Below, one piece after another: positions 41,360-50,826 of a DNA stretch of 64,000 nt. The position numbers and the translations under genes are program-made. The stretch covers positions 62,001-126,000 of the forward strand of contig JACRJO010000022.1 of assembly GCA_016219985.1 (NCBI GenBank), written 5' to 3'. Under the pieces are notes generated by a model that saw nothing but the letters and a program-made list of their open reading frames with translations, was not told the DNA's origin and ran no database searches. The DNA is from Sphingobacteriales bacterium. Lineage in GTDB: Bacteria; Bacteroidota; Bacteroidia; Chitinophagales; Chitinophagaceae. Each line of letters opens with the position of its first letter. Position 1 is the first letter of the stretch.

Positions 41360-42358
41360 CTATTTCGACAAAATGATCATGGCCAGGCCTGTGATATACA
41401 ATAGCAGCATAGTATTCAGTAAAGATTTCGTGCCCCCGGGAGCTTTGTCAAATTCCTTCCAGACATAAATACCCCATAAAGCCGCCACCACCGTCGCGCC
41501 CTGTCCCAGTCCATACGAAATGGCCGGACCAGCCTTCCCGGATGCAATAATGCTCAGGGACATACCGATACACCAGATGCCCCCTCCCAGGATACCCATC
41601 AAATGGTCTTTTGTGATACCTTTAAAGTAATCCGAAAATGAAACAGGTGTCCCGATAAAAGGGCGCTTCATCTGCAGCGTATTGAACAGGAAACTGCTGA
41701 CCACAACACCCAGGGCAAAGATGACCAGGGCGGTATATGGCGTCAGTTTTCCCGCTTCCGGCGTGGCAAAATCAGTAACCATGGAGCCAGCCACATATTT
41801 ATAAAATAATCCCATTAAGCAACCGCTGATAACGGAGATGATCAAGCCTTTTTTCGAAACCCCCGAAGAGGAACCGGACTGCAATTTCTGATAAGCCCTT
41901 GCATTGAGGACAATGGCGAGGGCAATCAGGGCTACGCCACCGAAGATCAGCAGGGGATCCCCCTGCGGCGTTGAAATATAATTTACCACAACACCCAATA
42001 CCAAGGCAATACCAATGCCCACGGGGAAGGCCACAGACATACCCGCAATAGCAATAGCAGCCACCAGCAGGATATTGGCCAGGTTGAAAATAACACCCCC
42101 CGCAAAAGCAGAGAGCATGGCACTGTTGTCCGCCTGCTTCAGGTCATCCAGGAAAGCTCTGCCCACATCCCCGGAACTTCCCAGGGTAAAGGCCAGCAGC
42201 AAAGTGGTCAGCAATATGCCAAACCCGTAATCCCAGTAAAAAAGTTCGAACCTCCATTTCTTGCTGGTTAATTTAGTGGTATTTGCCCAGGAGCCCCAGC
42301 AAAGCATGGTGACTACACAAAGCAAAATGGCCAATCCGTAATTTTCGACAATAAACAT
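41360..42358 (-). CDS. GRP-type sugar permease (DMT superfamily)
   Basis: A 332-residue inner-membrane carrier with ten predicted helices. It begins NYGLAILLCVVTMLCWGSWANTTKL, the signature of glucose/ribose porter (GRP) and RhaT-like DMT transporters, and contains FYWDYGFGILLTTLLLAF and GGGIWCIGMSLSIIASG. Immediately downstream of ribokinase (28-bp gap), it is most likely a ribose (RbsU-like) or related pentose permease, proton- or Na-coupled. An in-frame Met at 42430 lies inside rbsK and adds a non-hydrophobic extension, so 42358 is chosen. Confidence 0.8.
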   Translation of the reverse strand: MFIVENYGLAILLCVVTMLCWGSWANTTKLTSKKWRFELFYWDYGFGILLTTLLLAFTLGSSGDVGRAFLDDLKQADNSAMLSAFAGGVIFNLANILLVAAIAIAGMSVAFPVGIGIALVLGVVVNYISTPQGDPLLIFGGVALIALAIVLNARAYQKLQSGSSSGVSKKGLIISVISGCLMGLFYKYVAGSMVTDFATPEAGKLTPYTALVIFALGVVVSSFLFNTLQMKRPFIGTPVSFSDYFKGITKDHLMGILGGGIWCIGMSLSIIASGKAGPAISYGLGQGATVVAALWGIYVWKEFDKAPGGTKSLLNTMLLLYITGLAMIILSK

Positions 42359-42386
42359 ATGGCAGGTTTTTAGTGTGGTGATATAA

Positions 42387-43292
42387 TTATAAAGCGACTT
42401 CCTTCCTAAAGGGTACAGATGCCTGCGCACCCATCCGGGTTACTGAAATGGAAGCGGCCTTCACCGCAAATTCTATGGCAGCCGCCCAGTCCTTCTTTTC
42501 GGTGAGGGCCACGGTCAGCGCGCCGCTGAAGGTATCCCCGGCGGCAGTCGTATCGAGCGCCTTCACTACGGGCGCCGCAATTTTCAATTCCATTTCCTCA
42601 TTTTTAAAATAAGCCCCCTGCTTACCCAATGTGATAATTACATTCTGCACCCCCTTACCTAAAAAATAATGAGCTGCCTGTGCTGCACCCTGTTCATCTT
42701 CCACCCGGATACCGGTCAGCAATGCCGCTTCCGTTTCATTCGGTGTGATCAGGAATAAACCCTCCAGTATCTCATCATCCAGGGGCTGCGCCGGAGCGGG
42801 ATTGATCACGACCTGCTGGTGACCCGCTTTTGCCTTTTTAACAACGGCCCGGATCGTTTCGACAGGGATTTCCAGTTGCATCAGGATAATTCCGGCATCC
42901 CCTAACCCGCTTACCCGCTCAATATCTGCAGGTAAGAGCCGGTTATTCGCACCGGGAGCCACCACGATACAATTTTCGCCTTCCTCGTTAACCATGATTA
43001 ATGCAGTTCCGGATGGCGCTTCTTCATCTACGAAAACATAGCCGGTATAAATGCCTTCCTTTTTAAATCCCTCAATACTTTGTTTTCCGAAAATATCATT
43101 CCCGACTTTTGCAACCAGGGTCACATCCCCACCCAGCCGCGCCGCAGCCACTGCCTGGTTCGCCCCCTTACCACCTGCATTCATCAGAAAGGTTCCACCC
43201 AGGATGGTTTCGCCCGGCAAGGGCAGTTTGGCTGATTTCACCACCATATCCGTATTGGAACTGCCGATCACGAAAATTTGCTTTTTACTCAT
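42387..43292 (-). CDS. rbsK: Ribokinase
   Basis: Phosphorylates D-ribose at O5 with ATP. The 301-residue PfkB-family protein starts QIFVIGSSNTDMVV, has the first signature GGKGANQAVAAARLGG at about 41-56 and the second DTTAAGDTFSGALTVAL near 250, with the catalytic Asp of the anion hole in AAGDT. NPAPA and NETEA segments are those of RbsK. Some relatives prefer deoxyribose or other pentoses, so the exact sugar is not certain. Followed by a GRP-type permease. It lies 61 bp downstream of the GH5 gene in the polysaccharide locus. Confidence 0.88.
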   Translation of the reverse strand: MSKKQIFVIGSSNTDMVVKSAKLPLPGETILGGTFLMNAGGKGANQAVAAARLGGDVTLVAKVGNDIFGKQSIEGFKKEGIYTGYVFVDEEAPSGTALIMVNEEGENCIVVAPGANNRLLPADIERVSGLGDAGIILMQLEIPVETIRAVVKKAKAGHQQVVINPAPAQPLDDEILEGLFLITPNETEAALLTGIRVEDEQGAAQAAHYFLGKGVQNVIITLGKQGAYFKNEEMELKIAAPVVKALDTTAAGDTFSGALTVALTEKKDWAAAIEFAVKAASISVTRMGAQASVPFRKEVAL

Positions 43293-43353
43293 CCTGTTAA
43301 GTTGAATTTATCGAAATGCTCTTAAATAAATACCCGTACAGTTAACGTCACCC

Positions 43354-44994
43354 TTACTCAACCCGGATCCAGTCCAGGTTCAGCAAACCGCCCGTAACCA
43401 GGATCTTCACCCTGTTTTTTCCCTGCTTCAGCAAGAAATTTCCCAGGGGCAGCTCCTTCCAATCAGTGCCGGATACCCTGATATCCGTTTTCCTGTTATT
43501 AACCCAGATGGAAAGAAGAGCGGGTGCCGCAGCAGTTGTGAGCCGGGCGGATAAGCGGTATTTCCGCGTTTTAAGACTGGTAAAATCATAGGCCACCCAT
43601 TCCTGTTTTTTTAATTCAACGGACTGATCGGACCAAAACTGGTTTTTATCCTTACTGTCCAGGTTAATTTTTACCGGTTCCCTTTTCCGGTAATATGCAG
43701 ATTTGGCAAGCGTGTCTTTCACATAATAAGAACGGTTATAGCCTTCCTGCCCGTAATTCTCCGCTTCTATTTTTCCCGGAACCCGGGTCATGATCGCGTT
43801 GCAAACATCTTCGTAATAGACGCAGTTGGCTATTTTACAATTTTCTAATAGTTCATTAAAGCAGTTTTCAGCCAGGGTGCTGTCCGGCCTCGCTCCTCCC
43901 CGGGTATATTCAGCAATCAAATCCCAGTTGCCGGGCTTCTTTACTGAATAAGGGGTGTTCTGTGTATCCATTTTTTTCCAGGGCCAGAAGGAGAACCCGA
44001 TATTGTTCGCTTCGAGGTATTGAGAGCTGGCCCAGTAAATCGCATTCCCTTTTTCGCCGGTCTCGCCGACCCAGACAGGGGTATTCAGTTCTCCCCGCTT
44101 TTTTAAATACTCCTCGATATTATTCAGGTTATCGGGTCTTGCCCAGCAGTAATAGTGAAACTGGTAAAAAACATTTTTATCAAAAGGTTTGTCAAACAGG
44201 GACCAGTCATTTGACCAGTCAAAACCTTCGAGGGTGATCATATGCCGCGGGTCCACTTTACGTATTTCTGCCGTCAGCCGCTGGTAAAGCGGGATCAGCA
44301 GGTGTTTGTATTTTTCTGCAGACCCGGTTCCCTTGGGGAGTGGTTCATTTAATAAATCATAGGCGGCCACCACCGGTTCGTCCTTGTATTTCCCCGCAAT
44401 CTTCACCCAAAGATCCACCAGCTGGTCCTGGTATTTTTTTTCTATGAAGAGCTCCGGGATATCCCGGGGGCTGTCATCAATATTGGCGCCGGTCTGTCCG
44501 CCCGGCGCGCCATGCATATCAATGATCACATACAACCTGTGTTTCCGGCACCAGGCTACCAGGGAATCGATCAGCTGGAACCCTTCCTGCACATAAACCG
44601 GGTTTTCTCCCTCTGTCAGAAACAACCTTGAATTCAATGCCGGCCTCACTGAATTGAATCCTAATGCCGCTATACGTTTTATATCAGTCTCGGTAATATA
44701 GTTTTGCCTGAATGACTTCCAGAAACGGGTTGCTTTTTCCGGTCCGATCAGATCCGTCACGACTTTTTCGATCTTGCGGGGGCGATCACCCAGCGCTCCA
44801 AACTTCCACATATATCCCTCCGGCAGGAGCCAGTTGCCCAGCCCCACCCCTCTTAAATAAACTTTCTTTCCTGACTCATCTGTGATATCCTGTCCTGAAG
44901 TGGATAAAAAGGCAAGAACGTTTTTTCCTTTTACCTGGGCTACAGAAATAGTACCCGCCAGGAGCACAAAACCCAGGATGATCATTTTTTTCAC
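43354..44994 (-). CDS. GH5 glycoside hydrolase with C-terminal CBM6/35-like module
   Basis: A 546-residue secreted enzyme: signal peptide (1-20, ISVAQ), GH5 TIM barrel (about 40-375) and a CBM6/35-like beta sandwich (about 405-546, beginning IEAENYG and ending LLNLDWIRVE). The acid/base is E217 in LLNEPLP and the nucleophile E311 in VWVGETG. RPALNSR and IIDMHGAPGGQTG are further GH5 landmarks, of the kind found in exo-beta-1,3-glucanases and related subfamilies. Member of a minus-strand hydrolase series beginning with GH16; the preceding gene is 3 bp away. The glycan is likely a beta-glucan or decorated beta-glycan; subfamily not assigned. Confidence 0.85.
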   Translation of the reverse strand: MKKMIILGFVLLAGTISVAQVKGKNVLAFLSTSGQDITDESGKKVYLRGVGLGNWLLPEGYMWKFGALGDRPRKIEKVVTDLIGPEKATRFWKSFRQNYITETDIKRIAALGFNSVRPALNSRLFLTEGENPVYVQEGFQLIDSLVAWCRKHRLYVIIDMHGAPGGQTGANIDDSPRDIPELFIEKKYQDQLVDLWVKIAGKYKDEPVVAAYDLLNEPLPKGTGSAEKYKHLLIPLYQRLTAEIRKVDPRHMITLEGFDWSNDWSLFDKPFDKNVFYQFHYYCWARPDNLNNIEEYLKKRGELNTPVWVGETGEKGNAIYWASSQYLEANNIGFSFWPWKKMDTQNTPYSVKKPGNWDLIAEYTRGGARPDSTLAENCFNELLENCKIANCVYYEDVCNAIMTRVPGKIEAENYGQEGYNRSYYVKDTLAKSAYYRKREPVKINLDSKDKNQFWSDQSVELKKQEWVAYDFTSLKTRKYRLSARLTTAAAPALLSIWVNNRKTDIRVSGTDWKELPLGNFLLKQGKNRVKILVTGGLLNLDWIRVE

Positions 44995-44997
44995 GGC

Positions 44998-47619
44998 TTA
45001 GTATTTTATTTTCAATGGCAACCATACCCTCATATCCCCCTCCGACTGGCTGGCATCCGCAAATGGCACCAGGACTATTTTCCCCTTTCCGTCAGCCATG
45101 GTAATCGTATAGGATTGTTTGCCAATCCAACCGGCCGGCAGGTTCTTTGTTTGCATCAGCAGGCCGGACTGATCCAGTTCCACCCCTTCTTTTGTGGCGG
45201 CCAGCTTTTCATTGACCTCCGCTGTATTCAGGCTCTTGTCCAATGCCAGGACCTGTGGCCCCCGCTGCAGCGCAAACTGACCAGGATAACTCTTTCCTCC
45301 CGGCAGGTACTGAACAGGCATATCAAAACTGATATACAGTTTTTCGCCGGGCTTCCAGCTCCTCGAAATAGTCAGCAACGGATCCGAGCCGGCTGCATAT
45401 ATTTTGTTCCCGGCCCTTGCTGTAAAATTCCTGCACCAGGCAGGCACCCGAAACGCCAATGGAATAATGGCGGCCGACTTCGTGGAAACCGTTACTGTAA
45501 AATTTCCTGATTCGGGGAAATTCCCTTCTAATTTCAATACCAGTTCCGTATTCTTCCCGTCCTGCCCGCTTACAAAATATTTATAAACAGCCGGCTCATA
45601 AAACAAGACCGTCGTGGTATTATTCAGTTTCCCGAATGTAAAACCGGGTACCAGTGCAATCCCCCTGGGCACGCTGGACTGGCAACAGGTAATATGGCAG
45701 GTGTACGGCTTCTTTCCCAGCAGGGGGGTATAATAACTTACACAGCCGGTTTGCGGGTTCTCTGCCGCCAGCAAATGGTTATACACGGATTTTTCCAGCT
45801 GCTCCAGGTATTTCAGGTCGCCGGTCACTGCAAATAAATTCTGGTTTAACTGCACCCAGGTGGTGGTTACACACCCCTCGCCCATATTGGCGGTATTATC
45901 AGCCGGTAACACATCATCCTCCTGGAAATACTCGTGGGAACTGGAGGTACCGGTAATGTATAGTTGATTTTTAACCACATCCTGCCAGACCCGTTCAACG
46001 GCCTCTAAATACTGCGGGTTCCCGGTTACACGGTACAATTTAACCAGGCCCACATAATTGGACAGCATTTCGTAGGCTTTCCCATTCCCCACTTTTCTTA
46101 CTTTCCCGGTTGCGAGGATGGAACTGATCACTTTGGGCCCGTTTTCCTGTTCCCAGGCATCGAGGATATAATAGCAAAAGTCCAGGTATTTTTTATCAGC
46201 GGTGTATTTATACAATTCCACCATCCCGTCCAGCACACTGGTCGCCGCCATGCCGATATGGGTGCCGGCTAAAATGATGTCCATTTGCCCGGGGCCCTTT
46301 CCAAAAGTCCGGCATAAGAGGTCGCCTATTTTCCTGCAGGCTTCCAATGCGGGCTGGTACCCGGTTGTGGAATAATAAGCCAGCAATCCGTGCAAATTGT
46401 ATTTATGCGACCAAACGTCCCAACTGGTCCAGTACTGGTCCGGTGTATACGTACCGAGGTAACCATCCGGCAGCTGTGTGCTGATCAGTTCATACATCAG
46501 CCGGTCCATTTGTTTCTTCAGGGCGGGGTTATGGGTGAGCTTCCAGGTATTACAGGCTGCTTCGAGGTACTTGCCAATATGTTCACCCGCCCAGGGGTGT
46601 ATGCCCGGCCGTTTCAAGTAGGAACCTATTAATCCGAACTCATCCACCTTCAACAGCCGTTGCTCCAGGTTTTGACGGAAACGGGTATTTAAATACCCTT
46701 TGTATTGTTCGTTTTCGAATGAGACGCCTGAAAAATGGTCCTGGATTTTATTCTCCACAAGCGGGTTTACGCTGCCCCTGGAAGGCACTAAGAGCCCGGC
46801 AGTCGCCACATACAGCTCCTCTCTTTCAAGAAAAAGGGGGCTCGCCTGGTCATTCACCTTGTACCCGATATTAAAGACCGTTTCCCCCGGTGCCCGGAAA
46901 TCAGAAAAGGCTACCGTGCTTGTTGATCCCCCGCCGGGTGCCAGCCGGATCTGCCGGGTCTGAGAAAATAATTTCTTTGCATTTGCTTTATCAGCGACCC
47001 AGTAATGTATTGTTCCGCTGAATGCATGAGCCGCTTTATTTGTAAAATGGATCTTTGTTATGAACCCCTTGCGGTTCGTTTCAACAATACTATGGTTTAC
47101 CTCCACTTCATCCATCCATCCCAGGGGCGCCACGGTATACGGTCCTTCCCACATCCCCATGCCCCCGACCAGGTTATAAACCCGTACAGCCAGCAGGTTT
47201 TCCTGGTCCCATTTTACTTCAGTCTCCGGAATGATATAAACCCGTTGTTTTTCCCACTGGGTAATATAGTCCGGGGGAAAAGAGCCGGTTTCTCCAATCC
47301 GCTTACCATTAAAAAAGGTCTGGTCTGCATCGTCAATTTTACCAAGCTGAAGTTTTAACCCCTTCCCGGCAGTTGTTTTCATAGCCGAAGGAATAAAGAC
47401 TCTTATCCGGTACCAGGCATAAGAAGAATCTCTTGTATAACTTTTCCCCAGTTGCTGCGTACCCCAGTCGCCATCGTTATAAGCCGGGTTAGCCCATTCC
47501 GGATCGTCGCCAAATCTGAATTTACTTTCCTTCGGTAAATTAATTGACTGTGCCTGAGAAGAAGATGCGTCAAACAGGAGCAGCACAGCTATAGCCCAAA
47601 AGCTACCGGATAATTTCAT
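44998..47619 (-). CDS. GH127-like (beta-L-arabinofuranosidase, DUF1680) hydrolase
   Basis: An 873-residue secreted protein with signal peptide ending SSSQAQ. An N-terminal galactose-binding-like module (FNGKRIGETGSFP, about 25-190) precedes an (alpha/alpha)6 barrel of the DUF1680/GH127 type (about 300-720), followed by beta domains. The cysteine-rich segments GEGCVTTTW and CHITCCQSSVPRG correspond to the zinc-thiolate site in which a Cys acts as nucleophile. GH127-type enzymes remove beta-L-arabinofuranose, although related families have other specificities. An upstream Met at 47646 lacks a signal sequence, so 47619 is chosen. Lies between the GH27 and GH5 genes. Confidence 0.78.
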   Translation of the reverse strand: MKLSGSFWAIAVLLLFDASSSQAQSINLPKESKFRFGDDPEWANPAYNDGDWGTQQLGKSYTRDSSYAWYRIRVFIPSAMKTTAGKGLKLQLGKIDDADQTFFNGKRIGETGSFPPDYITQWEKQRVYIIPETEVKWDQENLLAVRVYNLVGGMGMWEGPYTVAPLGWMDEVEVNHSIVETNRKGFITKIHFTNKAAHAFSGTIHYWVADKANAKKLFSQTRQIRLAPGGGSTSTVAFSDFRAPGETVFNIGYKVNDQASPLFLEREELYVATAGLLVPSRGSVNPLVENKIQDHFSGVSFENEQYKGYLNTRFRQNLEQRLLKVDEFGLIGSYLKRPGIHPWAGEHIGKYLEAACNTWKLTHNPALKKQMDRLMYELISTQLPDGYLGTYTPDQYWTSWDVWSHKYNLHGLLAYYSTTGYQPALEACRKIGDLLCRTFGKGPGQMDIILAGTHIGMAATSVLDGMVELYKYTADKKYLDFCYYILDAWEQENGPKVISSILATGKVRKVGNGKAYEMLSNYVGLVKLYRVTGNPQYLEAVERVWQDVVKNQLYITGTSSSHEYFQEDDVLPADNTANMGEGCVTTTWVQLNQNLFAVTGDLKYLEQLEKSVYNHLLAAENPQTGCVSYYTPLLGKKPYTCHITCCQSSVPRGIALVPGFTFGKLNNTTTVLFYEPAVYKYFVSGQDGKNTELVLKLEGNFPESGNFTVTVSTKSAAIIPLAFRVPAWCRNFTARAGNKIYAAGSDPLLTISRSWKPGEKLYISFDMPVQYLPGGKSYPGQFALQRGPQVLALDKSLNTAEVNEKLAATKEGVELDQSGLLMQTKNLPAGWIGKQSYTITMADGKGKIVLVPFADASQSEGDMRVWLPLKIKY

Positions 47620-47669
47620 ACAGCATGTTGTTTTAATCGTAAGCAATTCGATAAACCTGTCAATAAAAG

Positions 47670-48857
47670 TTACTGACCCAGCCTGATTGTTAACACATCA
47701 TGAGCCGGGATCGTCGCTTTCAGGTTTTTATTAGTTGTTCCCAGTTCTTTCTTCAGCCATAAATCACGAATCCTCGTCTGGCCGGTTACATTGTACGTTT
47801 TACCATCCAGGTTGCTGAAATACCTTTTCCAGTCAAAGTCGATGGATGCAGCCACGCTGCTCCGGTTGAAGAAACAAAGGGCAATATCGCCATTTGAAAG
47901 TGGTTTGAGCCACAATTCAATATTGCCGTCCAGCGTCCACCACCGGTACCCCTGCTTTCCAAGTGTGTCCTGGTTCAGCGCAATGATCTCTTTGTTGGTG
48001 AGTATTTCTTTTATTGCAGGAGTTAGCGAGCGGATATCGTTGCCGGTAATCAGCGGCGCAGCCATCATACTCCATAATGTAAAATGTGAACGGGATTCCA
48101 CATCTGTTAACACCCCGTTACCTGCCTGGAGCATATCCGGGTCGTTCCAGCCGCCGGGGCCGGCGTATCTTCCGAGTTCAGCATTTTTATCCATTACTAA
48201 TGTCCAGCCCATACCTCCCCAATTCACTTTGCAATCCCAGCAATTCATAATATCGCTGGTGGTTCTCCAAAGATGCCCGACATTTTTAGCCCAGGTCCAG
48301 GGCTCCGTGCTTCCCCATTCGCAAATACTGAAAACAACGGGGCGTTTGGCCGCATACAACGCATCCCGCATTGTCTTGTAAGCCCCCTCTGCCTTTTGGG
48401 CATCTGTATTACAAAAATCATATTTCAGGTAATCAACACCCCACGAAGCATACATTTTCGCATCCTGGTATTCATGTCCCCGCCCACCGGGCCTGCCTTC
48501 GCAGGTTTTGCTGCCGGCACAGGAATACAAACCGAATTTCAGTCCTTTTGAATGAATATAATCGGCCAGGGCCTTCATGCCGGAGGGAAAGCGTTCGGGA
48601 TCGCATACAATATCCCCGTTTTCATCGCGGGAAACCTGCCAGCAATCATCAATCACGATGTATTCATAACCGGCCTCTTTCATTCCATTTGATGCCATTG
48701 CATCTGCTGTTTCCCGAATTAGTTTTTCATCAACGTTGCAGGCAAATTTATTCCAGCTGTTCCAGCCCATGGGGGGTGTTTTAGCCAGCCCGTCAAACTT
48801 TTGCGCAGACAGCAGTATGGAAGAGACCAGTAACTGCAGAAAAAAAAGGTACCGCAT
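47670..48857 (-). CDS. GH27 alpha-galactosidase
   Basis: A 395-residue exported alpha-galactosidase (signal peptide MRYLFFLQLLVSSILLSAQ). After it comes the GH27 start LAKTPPMGWNSWNKFACNV, then IVIDDCWQ. The nucleophile Asp is in YLKYDFCN and the acid/base Asp in LWRTTSDI. It removes terminal alpha-1,3/1,4/1,6-galactosyl groups with retention. In-frame Mets further upstream (to 49073) overlap the esterase gene and carry no signal, so 48857 is chosen; this leaves 10 bp to the preceding gene. C-terminal beta domain (about 310-395) is normal. Confidence 0.92.
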   Translation of the reverse strand: MRYLFFLQLLVSSILLSAQKFDGLAKTPPMGWNSWNKFACNVDEKLIRETADAMASNGMKEAGYEYIVIDDCWQVSRDENGDIVCDPERFPSGMKALADYIHSKGLKFGLYSCAGSKTCEGRPGGRGHEYQDAKMYASWGVDYLKYDFCNTDAQKAEGAYKTMRDALYAAKRPVVFSICEWGSTEPWTWAKNVGHLWRTTSDIMNCWDCKVNWGGMGWTLVMDKNAELGRYAGPGGWNDPDMLQAGNGVLTDVESRSHFTLWSMMAAPLITGNDIRSLTPAIKEILTNKEIIALNQDTLGKQGYRWWTLDGNIELWLKPLSNGDIALCFFNRSSVAASIDFDWKRYFSNLDGKTYNVTGQTRIRDLWLKKELGTTNKNLKATIPAHDVLTIRLGQ

Positions 48858-48867
48858 ATTGGCAGGT

Positions 48868-50826
48868 TTATAACATTTTTTCAATTTTATACTTCTCCTC
48901 TTTCGTAACCGTTTTCCATTCATCCGTCCGGAAAGGTACAGCCGGGAATCCCTCCTTATTAAACAGGTTGCACTCACCGGCATCCCCGATCCAACCGAAA
49001 TGGACGGCGATGGGGTTCTCCACGCTATCACAGGTAAGGATAACCGTATTCCCGGAAATATGCGCCCGGGCATACTGAAACACCTGGTCCTTCCCGGCTA
49101 TTTCAAATCCCTTGATATAGCCGTACTTATCCGGGGTAACCAGCCCGCCGCCGGTATGGTCAAATGACAGGATAACCTGGTTGCCCTTTATTTCCATTGA
49201 CCGGAAAGAAGGACCCTGGGAAACCATGGGTTTGTCATAAATATTATTAAATGCCAGGGCGGCCAGTCTTCTCCCCACTTCCTGTTTATTGGTCGGGTGA
49301 ATATCCCGGGGATGACCAATATCCGTGGTTACACACATACCGGTGTTCGGCACCTGGAGTGTAAGGGTCTGTGCTTCCCTCAGTTCGGCCCAGCCACAGC
49401 CCTCATTACTGTCGCCGGTAGTGGCAAAAGTAGCGAGCTGTACAAAGTAAAACGGCATCTGCGGATTCTTCCATTTGCCGCGCCAGTCATTTATTAATAA
49501 AGGAAAGGCCTTCCGGTACTGGTAGGACCTGCTGGCATTGGACTCTCCCTGGTACCACAGCACACCCCGGAATGCGAAGGGGATCAACGGGCTGATCATG
49601 GCATTATAACAGAGGGAAGGCAGGGAGTTTTCGTTGGTGGTCTTTTTAACCGATTCCACCTGGAATTTCCAATTCCCGGCCAGGGAAGCGGAGTAATCAC
49701 CCAGGCTTAATTTCATCGCTGCCATATCACCGTAAATACCGCCCCCGCCGCCATTGTCCACCACGCGGACCGCAATCACATTTTTTCCTTCTTTGAATAC
49801 GCCTGCCGGAACAGCATATTTTCTGTCTGCATCCCACTGGTTGGTGTTTCCGATTTTCACTCCATTTACATAGGTGATATCATTATCATCAATTTTCGCC
49901 AGTTCCAGCAATGCCTCTTTTGAAAAATCAAGGGACGGCAGGACCATTGTTTTCCTCAGCCAGACCACTCCATCCAGTTCCCCGATACTTTGTTCTTCCC
50001 ATAATTGGGGCTGCTTTAACTCCGGCCATTTGGAGTCATCAAAAGAAGTATTCATAAATAACCCGGGGGTAAGATCCTGCATCCGGGTTCCCTGCAGCGT
50101 TTCGATCCGCAGCTCACTTCCTTTCACTTTTAAACGGGTCAGGGAATCCAGGTCCATCCGGGGCATCCCCGCAATCATTTCCCTGAATTCATCACTGCTT
50201 TCAAAACCTTCCCGGCTAATCCAGGTTTCAATATTGGTACCCCCCCAGGATGCATTGATCAGCCCGATCGGCACTTTAAGTTCCTTATAAATATCCCGGG
50301 CAAAAAAATACCCGATTGCCGTAAAATCAGCCACCGTGGATGAATCGCAGAGGCTCCAATGACCGTTTTCAAAATCGCTTTTCGGCAGGGAACTGATAGT
50401 TTTCCCGATTTTAATATGCCTGATAAAGGGATTGCCGGCCCGGGCCATTTCCTGTTTTGCGTTCATCGCCTGTCCCACACTCCATTCCATATTCGACTGA
50501 CCGCTGCAGATCCAGACCTCGCCCACCAGTATATTGCTGATCACCAGGCTGCTTTTTCCCTTTATGGTCATTTCAAAAGGGCCGCCGGCCATCTCGGGAT
50601 CCAGCCGCAGCATCCATTTCCCGCTTTTATCCGCTTTGGTGGTCTTAACCTGGTCGTGGAATCTTATTTCAATCTTTTCATTGGCATCCGCCCAGCCCCA
50701 GACCGGAACCGGGACATTTCGCTGGAAAACCATGTTATCGGAAAACAATGCGGGCAATCTGAGCTTAGCATAGAGGCCTGCCTGGACCTGGAGTAGCGCG
50801 AAGAGAAGCAAATAAATTTTTTTCAT
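48868..50826 (-). CDS. Sialate O-acetylesterase-like SGNH esterase
   Basis: A 652-residue exported protein (signal peptide 1-20) of the sialate 9-O-acetylesterase family. The SGNH nucleophile is Ser in CSGQSNMEW (about 107-115), GGTNIETW supplies the Gly/Asn region, and DIGHPRDIHPTNK contains the Asp-His of the triad. A beta-sandwich insertion (about 250-400, LPSLDFSKEALLELAKIDDNDITYVNG) resembles a galactose-binding jelly roll. In polysaccharide loci such proteins deacetylate plant or microbial glycans, not necessarily sialic acid. It overlaps the preceding endonuclease-like gene by 4 bp. Confidence 0.88.
   Translation of the reverse strand: MKKIYLLLFALLQVQAGLYAKLRLPALFSDNMVFQRNVPVPVWGWADANEKIEIRFHDQVKTTKADKSGKWMLRLDPEMAGGPFEMTIKGKSSLVISNILVGEVWICSGQSNMEWSVGQAMNAKQEMARAGNPFIRHIKIGKTISSLPKSDFENGHWSLCDSSTVADFTAIGYFFARDIYKELKVPIGLINASWGGTNIETWISREGFESSDEFREMIAGMPRMDLDSLTRLKVKGSELRIETLQGTRMQDLTPGLFMNTSFDDSKWPELKQPQLWEEQSIGELDGVVWLRKTMVLPSLDFSKEALLELAKIDDNDITYVNGVKIGNTNQWDADRKYAVPAGVFKEGKNVIAVRVVDNGGGGGIYGDMAAMKLSLGDYSASLAGNWKFQVESVKKTTNENSLPSLCYNAMISPLIPFAFRGVLWYQGESNASRSYQYRKAFPLLINDWRGKWKNPQMPFYFVQLATFATTGDSNEGCGWAELREAQTLTLQVPNTGMCVTTDIGHPRDIHPTNKQEVGRRLAALAFNNIYDKPMVSQGPSFRSMEIKGNQVILSFDHTGGGLVTPDKYGYIKGFEIAGKDQVFQYARAHISGNTVILTCDSVENPIAVHFGWIGDAGECNLFNKEGFPAVPFRTDEWKTVTKEEKYKIEKML

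Noticed and set aside
47670..49073. Long 467-residue version of the GH27 protein
   Set aside because: The extra 72 residues overlap the esterase gene, are basic and low in hydrophobicity, and would bury the clear signal peptide that begins at 48857.
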